DNA of 64,000 bases from contig CM114271.1 in the NCBI GenBank assembly GCA_050084515.1, positions 15,748,001 to 15,812,000 of the forward strand, read 5' to 3'. Made by a program: the position numbers and the translations under genes. Origin of the DNA: Blasia pusilla (taxonomy: Eukaryota > Marchantiophyta > Marchantiopsida > Blasiales). The notes beneath the pieces were generated by a model, which saw only the letters and a program-made list of their open reading frames with translations, was not told the origin of the DNA and made no database searches. Shown here in pieces: positions 23,238 through 36,479 of the stretch (its first letter is position 1; each line of letters begins with the position of its first letter).

Positions 23238-26200
23238 TTTCATTTTCCAAATATTATGCACAACAACACAACGATGATAAATCTATCTTTGAAGATTTTA
23301 CCTCTAATCTTGGCTGCTCACACACACCAAGTTCTAGTGGAGCGCAGTAGCTTCGGATTGGATCAATAATTTTTCTTGATATGTCAGCTCGACTTTTAGG
23401 TGGAAGAGAGATCAAATTCTTTCTGCCTATAAAGTATAGAAGATAGAAGCACAACGTTGAATAAATAGAAAGGTAAAGATGTTTCTCATAGATCAAGGAT
23501 TTGAATTCCCAAACGAGGAGCTTAGCTCATAGTTCAAAGCATAAGGTGTGCGCAATGTATATATACATAACTAACTCTTCATTTTCTCATGATATTGTTT
23601 GCATAGTGGGAGGGAAGATTCATTCTATCTTTTAAGGAGTTCTCACACTGAGTCCTTGAAGATGCAAAGCTCAACCATAGATATTAGGCTTATAGTGCAA
23701 AGCATGTTATGTAGATCTAAATTGAAGAAGTTTACATATCCATAATTAATCAAGAGGTAAAACTCCCCATGAAGCATTCTTAAAATCTTAAGAATGAAGC
23801 CTAATCTAGCTTTTTCCTCTCTATTCGGATGTCTAATATGATTTTATATTCCAAAAGTAAAAAAAGGAATATTTTGTTGGCTACCTTGGAACCTTTTTCT
23901 GTACAAAAATTTCCTCCCTAAGAGCCAAAGTATTACAGCTAGTAAGGATGTGATCTTCCTCTGAAATAAGAATTAGAGTAACTTAGCAACTCCAATTTCA
24001 TAATTAACTATCATCATGGAACCAAATAGTGTTGTGAAGTAAAATTATCCACTATGTATATTGCACTTCTAGTAGTGTTAGAAGGAGTCTTATAAGTATT
24101 AAGTATATTAGCTTAGAAAAATAAAATTTCATGTTTAAACCTCTTTAGGATGCCTCATTTTTTTTGCCCAATTTTAAGAGAAGAAGTAATAAAGGAGACA
24201 TAAGAAATATAAAAGTTAAATAGTATATTAGTGTTTTAATGAAAACAAAGCCAAAGTAGTCTTAATTTGTGAAGAAATCAAGACTATGATAGTTGGGATA
24301 GTTGGGTTGATTTGAAGTCCTGAGTCCTAACATGATGGGATAATCCACTCTAATTGGAAGAGCAAACAAGTCTAATGCCATCCACTCAAGAGTGGCAAGA
24401 GAAACTTAAAAAATGAAATACAAAATGATGAACCTTTGAAGGTCCACCCTCTTTATTTACTCATAAGAGATCCACAAGAATACAAAATAAGGCTAATCTT
24501 ATCTTATGCCACATGACTTCTTCTCAAGGCTTGGCTAATCCCATTTTGACACAAGTAAATTACTTTTTATCTCCTCCTAAAATATCTTCATAAACCCATT
24601 TCATATCCTCCCAACTTTCCCAACCACCATAGTCTTGATTTCTTCACAATCCAAGACTATACATATACTATAGTCTTGGTTTCATTTAAAGACCAATCTA
24701 CTACTTTACCTTCATATTTCTCCTAAAATTTTGAAGAATAGACCATGGGCAAATCACTCTCCTTAGGAGAATAATCCACTCTTAGGACTATGACGGGATA
24801 ATCCAATACTAGTGACTTGCCTGTGGTCTATTCTTCAAGAGTTGTGAGAGTCTAATATGTGTAAAAATAATTATTTGGAGAGAATTGTTATCTTAGGACA
24901 ATTCCCTTGGTCATTCTACGAAGAACGGATGGATTTGGACTTATAACTTTGCCAATGAGAGTGGACTATCTCTCTTGGGAAATCAACTCCATCATATCCC
25001 ATTCTTGAGAAGTTCAAGATTATCAAGTGTAGGCTGACTTGGGGAAGCTTATCTTCCATGAATCTGAGGGAAGGTATGTACCAATTTATCCATAATCTAA
25101 ATTTGTGTAGGGGATGAGAGGAGAATAGAGGATATTCGTTAATCATTGATAGTGATGGAGCGCGTTTTGTACCTAATTTTCCTTTTCTTAACCCAAACCA
25201 CCTAAATTTCTTGTTTGTAGATAGTAACTAGTTCACTCATTATCTAGTCTACCAATTTAGAGAGGCATTCATGAACCATATTATATAATCATCAACTCCT
25301 ATTATCACGTACGGAAGGACTTGGAATTATGCTTTGTATGTCCTTATTTAGTGATCTATGGATATAAATAGATTTGTTTGAGTAGGATTCAATACTAGTT
25401 AGTTGTATTATTTTTCTTGTGTATAAGCGTAAAGTAGTTTAGAAAGATTTTATTATTATGAATTTTAGGGTTAGATGTTATGAAGAAGTGGTCACCTCGG
25501 CACTACCATTTGTGATTTTTGTTGTGAGAGAATGGAGAGTGAATGTAGTAATTCTATACTGAATAAGAGAAATTATTAGAGAATTCACCTTGCACGAATG
25601 ATTGCTTCAGTTAGAAGGTTAGCCCTTACTCGAAGAAAAGCTCTCAACATGACAACGTAGAAGAGCCAAGTATGACGAAGGCATTAAATTAAAATCGTAA
25701 TACTTAGGGTTTTTGATTACATTGAAGAATATAAGCTTGATGCATGAGCCAAATCTAGTCTGAGAGAAAATTTTGCACATTTTTAAAACCACAACTTAAG
25801 GATACCTTGTAACTGCCTCTCTAAATATTGATGAGGAGGGTGAGTTGAATCTAGAAGTACCTTTGCTATATATATCTCAAAGGTAAAGAGGTGGCATTGA
25901 TCCAAAGAAATTATTAGTGGTCCTTGTCAATCCCATGCTCCATGGAAAGAAGTGAATGGCTTCATTAGTTATGATGACTATTTTCCATTGAAGATAACTT
26001 TGATAAAAAATATCTCTAGTTGTATGAATCATAAGCCCAAGATAGTGTAAGAGACACTAAAGTTCATGTTGAGAATGTAAAGCTTAACTTATGGTCACTG
26101 GTTTCTTAAATTCTTATAGGTGCAAAACTATCTTTGTGTTGAATCAAGTCGGTTGTGGATATATAGGTTCTTGCACATCAAAGACTCTACCTTGACTCTT

Positions 26201-26590
26201 GACTCAGATATTGAGTCCTAGTTAGAGACATGTTTGAGGTCTATTGGGTAGTTGGGACCGCTAGGTATACTAGCATTGTTTCAAGTCCCTAGAATAGCAA
26301 GGAAGTATGTCTCGAGTCTTTAACTACTTGCATGTGTTGGGGAGTAAGGGTTAGGTTAACGTTGGTATCTGGCCCTTGTCTAGATTGGTTAAGCTTGAAG
26401 GGTGATTCGAGATCCATACCTAGGAGACGCAAGGTTGGTTGATCCAAACCGTGGATCTGTATGCATATCATGTAGATTAATAAGGAGAGCGTGTCTTACA
26501 ATCACTTACTTAACGCAAAATTTTATGACACACAAGACTAACTTTTAAGAGAGTAGGTGCATGCATAATACATGTCCTCATGCATGGCAT
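23238..26590. other. AT-rich intergenic DNA, nothing recognised
   Basis: Long AT-rich stretch with dense stops in all frames. There are short inverted words around 24270-24310 and 24630-24690 (AGTCTTGATTTCTTCACAA and its complement), suggesting an old TIR element of about 400 bp. No coding motif is supported. Confidence 0.35.
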
Positions 26591-27110
26591 TAGAAGGGAG
26601 GTAGTCAAACGAATTTTTGGATAGCTACAAGATGCCAAGGATCTTGTCTTATACATGAAGAATATAATGCAAGCTTGAACCTTGTTTGGTATAGTGATGT
26701 AGATTGGGATGGATGCTAGGAGAAACTTTGCTCACTAGGAGGATTTGCATTCCTTCTAGATGGTGTGGCTATATCTTGGTGAGGTAAGAGGTAGTTATAG
26801 AATTTTTTGTCTCTCTCTTCTACAAATGATGCAACGGAGGAGGTTTTTTGGCTAGGAAAAGCCTTATAAGATCATGGCATTCCTCAACCACTTGTTTTCC
26901 TCATTTACAAGGAAAATTGGTCATATATTGCAAAAGTACAGATCGAGCAAATCTTGGCCCTATAAAGCACTTTTGATGTAAAATATCAATTTTTGAGATT
27001 GTGAATAAAGATGAGAGAGATCAAGATAGAGGACTATCCTATGTAGTTCATGCCTGCTGATATTTTTACCAAGACTCTTGGAAGAGTGTGCTTGGCCTCA
27101 TAGAGAGACA
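26590..27110 (+). pseudogene. Ty1/copia RNase H relic
   Basis: The plus-strand reading gives VVKRIFG...LQDAKDLVLYMK near 26598, YSDVDWDG near 26690, LGGFAFLLDGVAISW near 26740, LSSTNDATEEVFWLGKAL near 26810 and a C-terminal PADIFTKTLGR near 27055. These are the ordered signature blocks of copia-type RNase H (YSDADWAG, ALSSTEAE, ADIFTK). Several stops and frameshifts are present. It would degrade RNA in the RNA/DNA hybrid during element replication. No RT or integrase is recognisable upstream. Confidence 0.8.
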
Positions 27111-27119
27111 TATTCCTTT

Positions 27120-27420
27120 TATGGAGGAGGAATTACTCAATAGTGATCATTTTCCATTACGAGCAATAAGCATGTGTGCTCTTTTTATTTTGGGAAAAGG
27201 TGGTCAAGCAAGGAAATATACGTACTCCCTACTCTTAGGATAGTAGGAAGGATATAAAAGGTATGTTTACTCTAGTGGAGATGATTCCAAAATTTCTCTC
27301 ATGCTAGTTTGTGGGCCAAAATTTTGGCTTAGCAAGTCATAAGAGGAGATCTGTTGGAGACCATGGAGAGAATGAGCTTGTGAAGACGGTGGAAGAAGCA
27401 TATAGAGAATTTTAAAATTT
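27120..27420 (+). repeat. 3' LTR of the copia-type relic
   Basis: It begins just after the RNase H end and a purine-rich ATGGAGGAGGAATT (candidate polypurine tract at 27121-27134), with TGATCATTTTCC as the likely LTR start near 27144. Shared words with 10940-11415 (GTGGAGATGATTCC, TAGTTTGTGG, TTAGCAAGTCATAA) support a repeat family. The 3' limit is uncertain. Confidence 0.6.
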
Positions 27421-28560
27421 GAAACTCTTCTTTAATCTTTGCATATTAACTTTTTATATGCTCAAAAAGCCATCTGGGTCCGCATCAGTCATAACAATTC
27501 TGAAGGTTGCTTTACATTGTCTTGTACAGCTCGTTAAGAGCTTTCCAACATATCCAAAATTGCTCAATTTTGACACTTTAAGCTCATGCAGTAGCAACTT
27601 CAGTGTAGGAAAGTGCAATTAGTAAAAGAATGTTATGCAATTTGCTATTTACAAGCCAATTTCGACTATTTCTTCCATACAGTTGGTCAATTTTGGAAAA
27701 TTCCAGATCAGTTTTTGTGTAGAAGTGGTCCATGGTTCAAATGGAGCAGTGGAGAGCCTCAAATTATGTTTTTGTGAGTGAAATCATTCGTCATGGAGTA
27801 TTCCTCAACAACAATCACAAGCGAGAAGCTAGATAAGCAAAATTAGAATGTTTGGAAATTTCCCATGAAAAAAAATTTCATGGTCAAGAACTATGGGAGC
27901 TTGTTACAAGTGATGAGGCCAAGCCACAAGGTGACTCAACAAAATTGAATGTTTGCGTTTGGAACAAAGGCGCAAGGCAAGTAATCCACTACATTTCAAT
28001 TACGATGTGATCGCCAATGATAGGAACTCTAATCATCATTCTTATTGTCTTTGCTCATTGAATGTACTCATGTCATTGCATGGATGCAAACTCAATCCTC
28101 TAGCCATGATTTTCATTATGTGAAGTCATTGAATGTACATGCATATATCATTGTATATTCATCCTCTTAAGCATGGAGATGGTGTCAATTGTGAGAAAGA
28201 CACTTGCATGTCATGTTTGGATGTAGATTAGGAAAGTCAAGTAGCACTTAGAGCCCCTAAAAAACTTGATCCATATAATATATTTCAGGGATTTGAAAAG
28301 GGGGAGATTCATGAGTGAAATGGATCCATGCATTGGATGAGATTTGATAATCCTAGCACTAGTGAATAGTATTAAAGCCAATATATTAGATACTCCAATC
28401 ACACAAGACGAATGATGCAAAAAAAGAATATCTATATGTATGTACAAGATTTGTATAAAATGGACACTCAGTTTTGTACATATTTTGCAAATCTATCTTA
28501 TATTACTAGCATGCATCTAATGTGTGATATATGCATATTTCGAAGCTTTAACTCATTATC
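27421..28560. other. Intergenic, nothing recognised
   Basis: No supported gene or repeat. The sequence is AT-rich with short open stretches only. It may include the distal LTR part or the insertion site of the copia relic. Confidence 0.3.
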
Positions 28561-28561
28561 T

Positions 28562-29372
28562 CTTAGGATTTGAAGGACTTCTCATAGATGATTTATATGC
28601 TCCTCTATGGTGTAACTATAGACTAAGATATCATCTAAGAATACAATGACAGACTTTTCTAAATATGGACAAAAGATATCATTCATTAGGCCCATAAAGG
28701 TTGCAGTTGCATTAGTAAGACCAAATGGCATGACTAAGTATTCAAAGTGTCCATACCTAGTACGAAAAGCAGTCTTATGTATATCTTCATCCGCAATCCA
28801 AATTTGGTTGTAGCCGCTTCTAAGATCAAGTTTGGTGAAGTATTTTGCTCCTTGTAGCTGGTCGAACAAATCATCCATTCTTGGTAATGGATATTTTTTT
28901 TGACTATTTGTTGATTCAATGCTCGATAATCGATACACAGTCGCATGCTTCCATCCTTCTTTTTCACAAAAAGTACAGGGGCTCCATATGGCGAGACGCT
29001 TGGTTAGATGAAGCCTTTTTGCAACATCTCCTCCACTTTGGCTTTGCATTCTTCTAATTCCCTTGGAGCTAAGCAAGAAGGAGCCGTATATGGTGGTGTG
29101 CTTCATAGAAGGACCTCAATCTTGTGGTCTACTCTCTATTTGGATGGTAACCCTGATGGTAAATCATTTGGGAATTCATCTTTATATTCCTCTAATAGTT
29201 CTCTCAATTTGTGTGGTACCTCTGAATATTTTTTCAAACCATCAACACTTATTAAACCTAGGAAATATAAATCTTGATGTTTGATGGCGGTTTCTCTTAT
29301 TACATATAGGGGTAGGATTCTCGGACGTGATCTGACTCTATCTCTGTAAAGCTTCCACTCTCGGGTCTTCAC
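28562..29372 (-). pseudogene. Reverse transcriptase of element D
   Basis: The pre-RT linker (29372-29136) ends with LLEEYKDEFPNDLPSGLP, a common gypsy motif. The palm has [47 protein letters not shown] and the catalytic [10 protein letters not shown] at about 28612-28641 (FLDD, where YLDD or FLDD is usual). Frameshifts split it: the CIDYRALN part is in another frame from the LDLRSGY part. The sequence stops being RT-like at about 28562. Confidence 0.9.
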
Positions 29373-29520
29373 AATCTTTTTCCTCCAATCTATCTCTAGA
29401 TTATACTATTTTATCCAAGGCATTCCCAAGATAACATCATAATGTGCTAATCTAATGACCTTCATCTCCAACTCTTCTTGATACTTTCCTATCCTCAACT
29501 CTACCCTTCGAGGAAGCTTC

Positions 29521-29724
29521 TCAATCTTTTCTGTTTGCCCGTTTGGAAATTCTACCTCTTTTTTTATCCCTCTCTAAAGCTAAGCCCAATTTCATTGGTA
29601 TGGCTCTTGAAAGGAAGTTTTCTGTTGCCCCAGGATCAATCAACACTCTAACTTGGGATCCTTCTACTTCCCCATCTATAACAATGAGATGTGTTTCTCC
29701 TCTCTTCAAACCATTTAGCTCCAT
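29521..29724 (-). pseudogene. Aspartic protease of element D
   Basis: The segment reads VLIDPGATENFLSRAIPMKLGL, the retropepsin active-site block in which DSGAT is usual. Ser is changed to Pro here, although the catalytic Asp is kept. It lies between gag and RT, as expected for the family. The frame closes at both ends. Confidence 0.75.
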
Positions 29725-30233
29725 ATTTTCGTCTCAACCCTCGTATTTCCTCTTTTTGTTAAAACCAGTATATCTGCGAGACGCAATTAGTGGTGGTTGG
29801 ATTTTCCCTAAGGTCCGCCTTCTTCGTCATCTTCTTGCATGTATCTTCCTTCAAGATGATTAAGAGGGCGACGATATGGCCTATTTTTTACCCTAAGAAG
29901 ACGATAATTAGTGGCAATATGACCATATCTACCACGCTCAAAATATTGGCGTGTATTTCTTCGGACTTGGAATTCTCTCCCTCCTCTAGGAACCCTCAAC
30001 CCATCAGTTCAAGGAGCAATCCCTTGTATGTCGGAGTTCCAATCTCTCTCCATTGGCAGCCTTCCATTATACCTTGGCGGTGCATAACCATCTCGTTCTT
30101 GAAGGTTATCCAACTCCATGGATGTAGATCCGTAGTGATTGTTCATGGAAGCAACCACCTCTCCTCCTCCTTCGTACACACTTGCCATACGTTGGCCACA
30201 TGGGATTGCTTCATTGACATCTTTTGGGTTGTC

Positions 30234-31095
<862 letters not shown>

Positions 31096-31678
31096 TCTAA
31101 TATAAGATCAAGATATACATCTGCCAATTTCGCACAATAGGGAATACAAAAGGCAATGTTGATGCAATGACTTCATCATAATACTCTTGGCCAAACTTCC
31201 TCACCATAAATTCTCTATATGCTCTCTTAAGTTGACAAACCATATGGACTATACATTGAGTGTCAAAAAATGCTTGTGGGGGCCCATTCAAATCCATTCC
31301 CCATATCTTATCTAAAACAATATATAAATAGTGCAATCCCACACACAATCATATGTAACAATAGGAAGGATCACCGGGAAGCGAGACTCCATCACTTGCG
31401 TCATGAAAACTTCACCAAAGTGATATACGAGGGATCTCGTGAACCAGTGTCTATCTAAATATAAGAGTTTGATGGTGAACGGATTAAGAAACAAAAAATT
31501 AGGAGCCACTCTTGCTCCCCCCTCCATCCATTACCTACAAAAAAACCCTTCACCCTTACTCTACTTGCAACTCAATAGCCACTGCCAACCTATAACAACC
31601 TATCTACTCTCGATAGTGTATCATTACTTGGTTATCCTTCCAAGAAGGGTAATCCACTTTCGTTGGAAGAACAACCTT

Positions 31679-31690
31679 GCTTTGATACCA
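31679..31690 (-). other. Primer-binding site of element D
   Basis: Minus-strand TGGTATCAAAGC lies one base inside the LTR end. It is complementary to the 3' end of initiator Met tRNA apart from one base. It marks where minus-strand DNA synthesis would begin. No comparable site is visible inside the 5' repeats of A, B or C. Confidence 0.7.
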
Positions 31691-31691
31691 T

Positions 31692-32030
31692 TGTAACTCT
31701 CGAGCTCAGAGAACCACTCTAGAGTTGCTCAAAGGTAGAATGCCCCACGAAGCCTCTCCTCTTCCTTTGTATACTTAGAAATAGATACAATGAAGACAAA
31801 TTAGCTCTAGCTATCCTTATGCCACGTGTCCTACTCTCATAGCATGAGAGGATCTCCTTTGGACTCTAATGTCCCAACCTCATCTTCCTCAACCTCATCC
31901 TTATCTTCCTTTTCATCAACCTATGGCCCCACTCTCATCTTTATCTCATATATCTTGCCTTTTCTCTTTTTGGTTGATTCTTTCCCACTTATGTGCTTCA
32001 GGTCATAGATTCTAACTTAAATATGACTAA
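31692..32030 (-). repeat. 5' LTR of element D (approximate)
   Basis: The inner edge is set by the primer-binding site: the minus strand reads ...GAGAGTTACA, then A, then TGGTATCAAAGC. The plus strand therefore starts TGTAACTCTC at 31692. The outer edge is not clear, because a fragment of the C family begins at about 32037. No 3' LTR remains to compare with. Confidence 0.55.
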
Positions 32031-32036
32031 CAAAGG

Positions 32037-32534
32037 ATGGTTACAGGTTGTTGCCTCTCGTTTGGAGGTGATTGTTGAGGAGGTGGTGGACCTACCCTTG
32101 AAGCATGTGCTCGGGATGTCCTTCACATAGTCATGGTATGTTGCAGCAGAAAAGTTGGTAGATATCCTAGCTAGGCCAGCAATAGGGTATAAGAGTGAGA
32201 GAGATGGCTTTCTCAAGCCATCTTTCTCATGTTAAGCCATAGGAACCCCTCTTTTCCATAGACGTATGTGAGTGTGTAGGAGTTAGGGTGCTAGCATCCG
32301 GATTTCCTCATAGTAGAGGATGGATGTGGTTCGATATGCCGATGCAGATTCAAGAGTGGAGTTTTAGGCCGGGTGAGCCAATTTTACTAATCTGATTTTG
32401 TTATGGGGTCTCAATGTATATGTGTGAGTTTGTTTGGTTTATGGATGGATCGACCCGTGTGTTGGGAAGATCGGTGTTGTGTGGTGTGTAGATATGACCA
32501 TCAATGTGGTTGTGTAGCAATGTGTATACGCACG
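32037..32534 (+). mobile_element. Fragment joining C-family linker-region coding sequence directly to terminal repeat
   Basis: The plus strand at 32037-32190 encodes VASRLEVIVEEVVDLPL and AEKLVDILARPAIG, matching the linker region upstream of protease in A, B and C. It then passes directly at about 32190 into C-type terminal repeat sequence (GATGGCTTTCTCAAGCCATC, then GTGCTAGCATCCGG) and ends with GTATACGCACGACA at 32534. All of pol is absent, so this is a large internal deletion or a recombinant. The intact GCACGACA end supports that word as the true outer 3' end of the family. Confidence 0.75.
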
Positions 32535-33985
32535 ACATAGGAGGGGGATATGGCCGAGTATTTTCTTAATACTCAAGAGCCTCAAACCATGAGGAGTTTG
32601 GGAGAATTGATGATAGAGTGAATTTTTTAGGAAGCATACCAATGGAGGAAATTATCCAAACTCATCAAAGATAGAAAATTGATTTTTATATGAATGTGTG
32701 ATAGGTTAGGGACTTAGTGAAATTATAGATATAAATTATCACTTAGGTTGTAATAAAAATATAGAATTCTTACGCATGCGCATTGTCTTATGTCTCTCAC
32801 TCTACATCGTAATGTACTATATCCATTTTTTGCAAAGGCTATGTACTCCTATGCATGAATGTCACAATATACTTTCAATATAGAAGGGATGAGTGATTGA
32901 TGTAGAAACACAACTCCATTTCTAGGAGAAAGAAAAAGGGTTCAAAATTCTCTCTATCGTTGTGTTGGTGGAATCAAATGTCCATCTAAATATACCACAA
33001 TCATCCATGGTCATGAAAGGCCTTTGGCCTTGAAGGAATATTTGATAGCATCAATAGTGCAAAAAAATTTCTTCGAAGGTGTAGAGGTCCAACTTTAATA
33101 CCTCCTCCAATACTCCAAAATTATATAGAAGATATCTCATTAAAATATTTTTATCTTGTCTGGATGCTCGTGACTCTTAATTAAAAGTGCAATAAATACT
33201 ATACTATCTTTGAGTCCATGTATATTGCTCATCCAAATTGAATATCTTGACTTGAAATTCCAACCATCCCCTTGTAACTATGTGAACTTAGTAAGAGTGC
33301 TGATGACTTTTTCCACAAAATCAAGGTCCAATGCAAGGTAATCTACCATGTTCTATCCAAGAGGGCGTCATTGAACAAGATTTAATATATATATGAGTCA
33401 TGTAGCTTCTGAACCAGGAAAATCACGATTCTATGGAGCATGCATCCCTCTCTTGGTCATAGTGACCTAACCACTCAATCATGCATAATTAAGTTGTTCA
33501 TAAGAAAAAATGTGTGTGCTTAGGAGCGGCGTGTCTCTGTAAAATATACCCTTTTATAGACCTCGTATGGTTTCTTCTCATCGAATCATCATCATCATCC
33601 AAAGTGCCTGTAGCACGGGTCCAGCAATGAAGAAGACCCAACAACTCAGATGTGTAAAACATGACCTTGTGATGATCTTATCATATCATATCATGGGAGG
33701 TTGTTTATTCACCACCATATGCACATTGAGGAATGTGGATACCCTTTGAATCAATGGGCTCCTTACAAATACAATTAGGTCTACCTAAGTGAGAAGGGTA
33801 GGAAAGTTGAGTGTATAATCCTAGATTTTTTGGGAATATACTCTCTAGAAGTCTTAGACAAAATGGAAGAATAAGGAGATTTGCACCAAGCCATGCCTCA
33901 GATGGACTTAAAGAGCGTCAAAGGATGCCTTAATTTTCTAGATAATTTGATTTGGTGAAAATTCTTAGAGATAAGCTCTTGAAGT
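32535..33985. other. Intergenic; dispersed repeat shared with 51.4-51.6 kb
   Basis: No gene. The stretch 33640-33860 shares ordered words with 51420-51640: CATATGCACATTGAG / CATGTGCATATCAGAG, then ATGTGGATACCCTTTG / ATGGATACCCTTTG, then GGCTCCTTACAAATACAATTAG / GAGCTCCTTACATAAACAATTAG. It looks like an old dispersed element of unknown type. Confidence 0.4.
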
Positions 33986-34123
33986 TGTCGTGCGCATACA
34001 TATCGCTACACAACATACATCGCTGGACACATCTCCACCACACAACACCGATCTTCCCCACACACGGGTCGATCCACACATGTACAAAAATCAACGCATA
34101 CATATACATGGAGATCATACAAC
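33986..34123 (-). repeat. Outer tail module B2 of element C (138 bp)
   Basis: It is nearly the same as 34606-34743. Both start TGTCGTGCGCATACA on the plus strand and end GGAGATCAYACAAC. It forms the outer end of the element, next to the target duplication AAGT (33982-33985). Confidence 0.85.
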
Positions 34124-34603
34124 AAAAATAAAGAGTAGTAAAAATGGCACACCCGGCCTAAAACTCCACTCCTCAATCTACATCGGCATATCGAGCCTCG
34201 TCCATCCTGTGCTATCAAGAAATCCGGACGCTAGCACCCTAGTCCTATCTCATACACATACAAGAGAGGTGCTCCAACGGCCCAACATGAGAAAGATGGC
34301 TTAGGAAAGCCATCTTCCTCTCTTATATAGGGTTGGGAAGAGCCAAAAGGCTCTTCCCCCAAAAATAGCCCTCCCCTTGGTAACCTACGCGCACAGGTTA
34401 CCAAGGGCGGGTGACCTTGGCAACAAGTCACCTGGATGTGAAAGACCTCAACATGAAAGTTGTCGGAAATGACATTCTTGACACAATGGACCTATCCTCA
34501 ACCTCACCCGAAACCATGGGATAAAGTTACACTCAAGATAGTCGGCTGGCTCCTACGCCCTATCCACGATAGATCTCAGCCTATCGGCTACTCAGATGTG
34601 ATA
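34124..34603 (-). repeat. Inner long repeat A2 of element C (480 bp)
   Basis: It matches A1 at 43285-43758 over its whole length, starting AAAAATAAAGAGTAGTAAAA on the plus strand. On the minus strand its start is TATCACATC, against TGTCACATC in A1 (a TG to TA change). It holds two short hairpins also found in A1: AAGATGGCTT/AAGCCATCTT and GGTAACCT/AGGTTACC. These may belong to the transcript start or polyadenylation region. Confidence 0.88.
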
Positions 34604-34605
34604 GC

Positions 34606-34743
34606 TGTCGTGCGCATACACATCGCTACACAACATACATCCCTGGTCATATCTACACCACAAAACACCAATCTTCCCCACACACAGGTCGATCCACACA
34701 TGTACAAAAATCAACTCATACACATACATGGAGATCACACAAC
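34606..34743 (-). repeat. Inner tail module B1 of element C next to the polypurine run
   Basis: This is the second copy of the 138-bp tail, separated from A2 by the two bases GC (34604-34605). On its other side lies the polypurine run GGGGGG (34745-34750, minus strand). In a normal LTR element the 3' LTR would begin here with the A sequence, not the tail. Confidence 0.85.
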
Positions 34744-34819
34744 TGCCCCCCTAGCTGGCAGTTGGATCCTTCCAACTCCAGATAGAAAATATCATATCTC
34801 TATGACATGACCTACTACC

Positions 34820-34965
34820 CTATACACATCTCAGACACATCCATCGTCCCGTGGGAACCACATCACGAAGGAGGGTCAGACATGACATATGCCACCCTGG
34901 AGAAAAACCATCACATACCAACATGGTGGCTGCATCCCTCGCAAATCCGCACAACATACATCTCA
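34820..34965 (-). pseudogene. PHD-like zinc finger at the C-terminus of element C integrase
   Basis: The last part of the integrase frame reads CMLCGFARDAATMLVCDGF, then WHMSCL, then VPTGRWMCLRC before a TAG. That is the PHD order C-x2-C, CDG, WH-x2-C and W-x-C-x2-C. One zinc ligand is lost in this copy: the usual CDGC is CDGF. PHD fingers read histone H3 tails. In chromoviruses a chromodomain sits at this place, so a role in choosing integration sites or guiding the linked methyltransferase is a reasonable inference. The domain call rests on spacing by eye. Confidence 0.7.
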
Positions 34966-34999
34966 AGCCTGCAAATACCACTGCCAAGCTCGGATCCAC

Positions 35000-36400
35000 C
35001 ATTCCGTCTACGTTCGGAAGATGACATGGCGCACGATTGCGCACATGATCCTTCCAAACCATACCATCCCGTCCCTCCAACATGAGGACTCCGGTCGGTA
35101 ATATCTCGCGCACACGTAGGATCGTGCGCCTTGTAGTGACATCTAGCGTCGTGGGTGTCGCCTGCTGTAAATACACGTAATCTCTAGGATGAAACCTCAT
35201 AATCCTTGGACGATAATCTCCTCCACAAATGGTCGCGTACCTCAATGTATCTCTATGTTGAGCAATAGCTAAGTTCTCAAAGGCCATAGGCATAACTCTA
35301 CGAAAAACCTCCGCCCTCTGAGAACATGCTTGTACCCACACATCTGGATCATCAAGATCTAACACCTCCGCCATGTCACGTCGAATCGCTGCAGGTAAAT
35401 TTGGCTCTCTCCCAAAGAGCAAAAATTGTGGTGAAAATGATGCCAAGGATGCCTACCGACTAAAGCGATAACCCATAGCCAACCATGGCAAGTGTAGATC
35501 CCACTCCCTCAACTGTCCTCGCTGCAAGCCATACTTGCGCAATCCTCTCTTCACCGTCCGTACCACTCTCTCCGCCAACCCATCCGCCTCAGGATGATCT
35601 CTGGACGTGGTGCTGTGATCTATCAACGCTTGATCACACAAGGCCTCAAACTCTCCCCTGAACTCGGTACCCTGGTCAGTCAATACCTCCGCCGGTGCAC
35701 CAAAGTGACTAAGCACATGATCTAGAAAAGCATAAGTTGTTCCCTTGCTCGCCTTGTCTAGTAGTGCCACCAACTCTATCCACTTGGAGAAATGCTCCAC
35801 CATGACCAACACGTACCTATGATGACGCCCCGTAAATGGCAAAGGTCCCGCAAAGTTTAAACTCCACCGATAACCTAAACCCATAATAGGCAACGGATGT
35901 AACTGCGAAGTGGGAGCATTGAAGGATGCTCGCACTCTATCACATACTATACATCTGGCCACAAACTGTTGTACCCCAGTATGCATGTCGTGCCACCAAT
36001 ATTGAATCTGGAGTAAGCTATAAGTACGCTTCAGTCCAAAATGTCCCAACTTCTCATGGGCATGTCGCACTACACGTGCTCGTTGGGAAGGATGAGGTAC
36101 CACTCGTATCCTACCATCTCCCCATACCCGCAAAATGTGAGTCCCTTCCCACCTGAACCTCCTAGCTCTCTGTAGGATCCAATCCCGCTCCCTAGCACTC
36201 ACTATGCTCGCTATGACGCCAGTGTGCAAGAACTCCACAACCTCCACGTCATCATGGATATCATGACCACCTGTCGCCTCCTCACTGACCTCCGGATCCA
36301 AAGACTCATCATCCAACCCCACCACTAGAGTCATCACCCGTGGTTGACCTGCCATAGTCAACCAACAAAGATAGGGAGATGCATGCCAATCGGGCACCAT
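35000..36400 (-). pseudogene. Integrase of element C (HHCC, D-D-E core, GPY/F-like end)
   Basis: The zinc-binding part has HEKLGHFGLKRTYSLLQ and ARCIVCDR (HHCC). The core has WSLNFAGPLP, where the first catalytic Asp is changed to Asn (copy B keeps WSLDFAG). It then has VLTDQGTEF with the second Asp, and HPEADGLAERVVRTVKRG with the Glu. A C-terminal segment RFHPRDYVYLQQ...LRVREILPTGVLMLEG resembles the GPY/F module of gypsy integrases. A TAG at about 35450 follows FSR, where Gln is likely. Integrase joins element cDNA to the host genome in the nucleus. This copy is inactive. Confidence 0.92.
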
Positions 36401-36479
36401 CTCCTCATCACTCTCTCCGTGCCATCGAGCTCATGTTTCGTCTCTCTGACTTGGACATGGATTATGACTCAACCCATCC

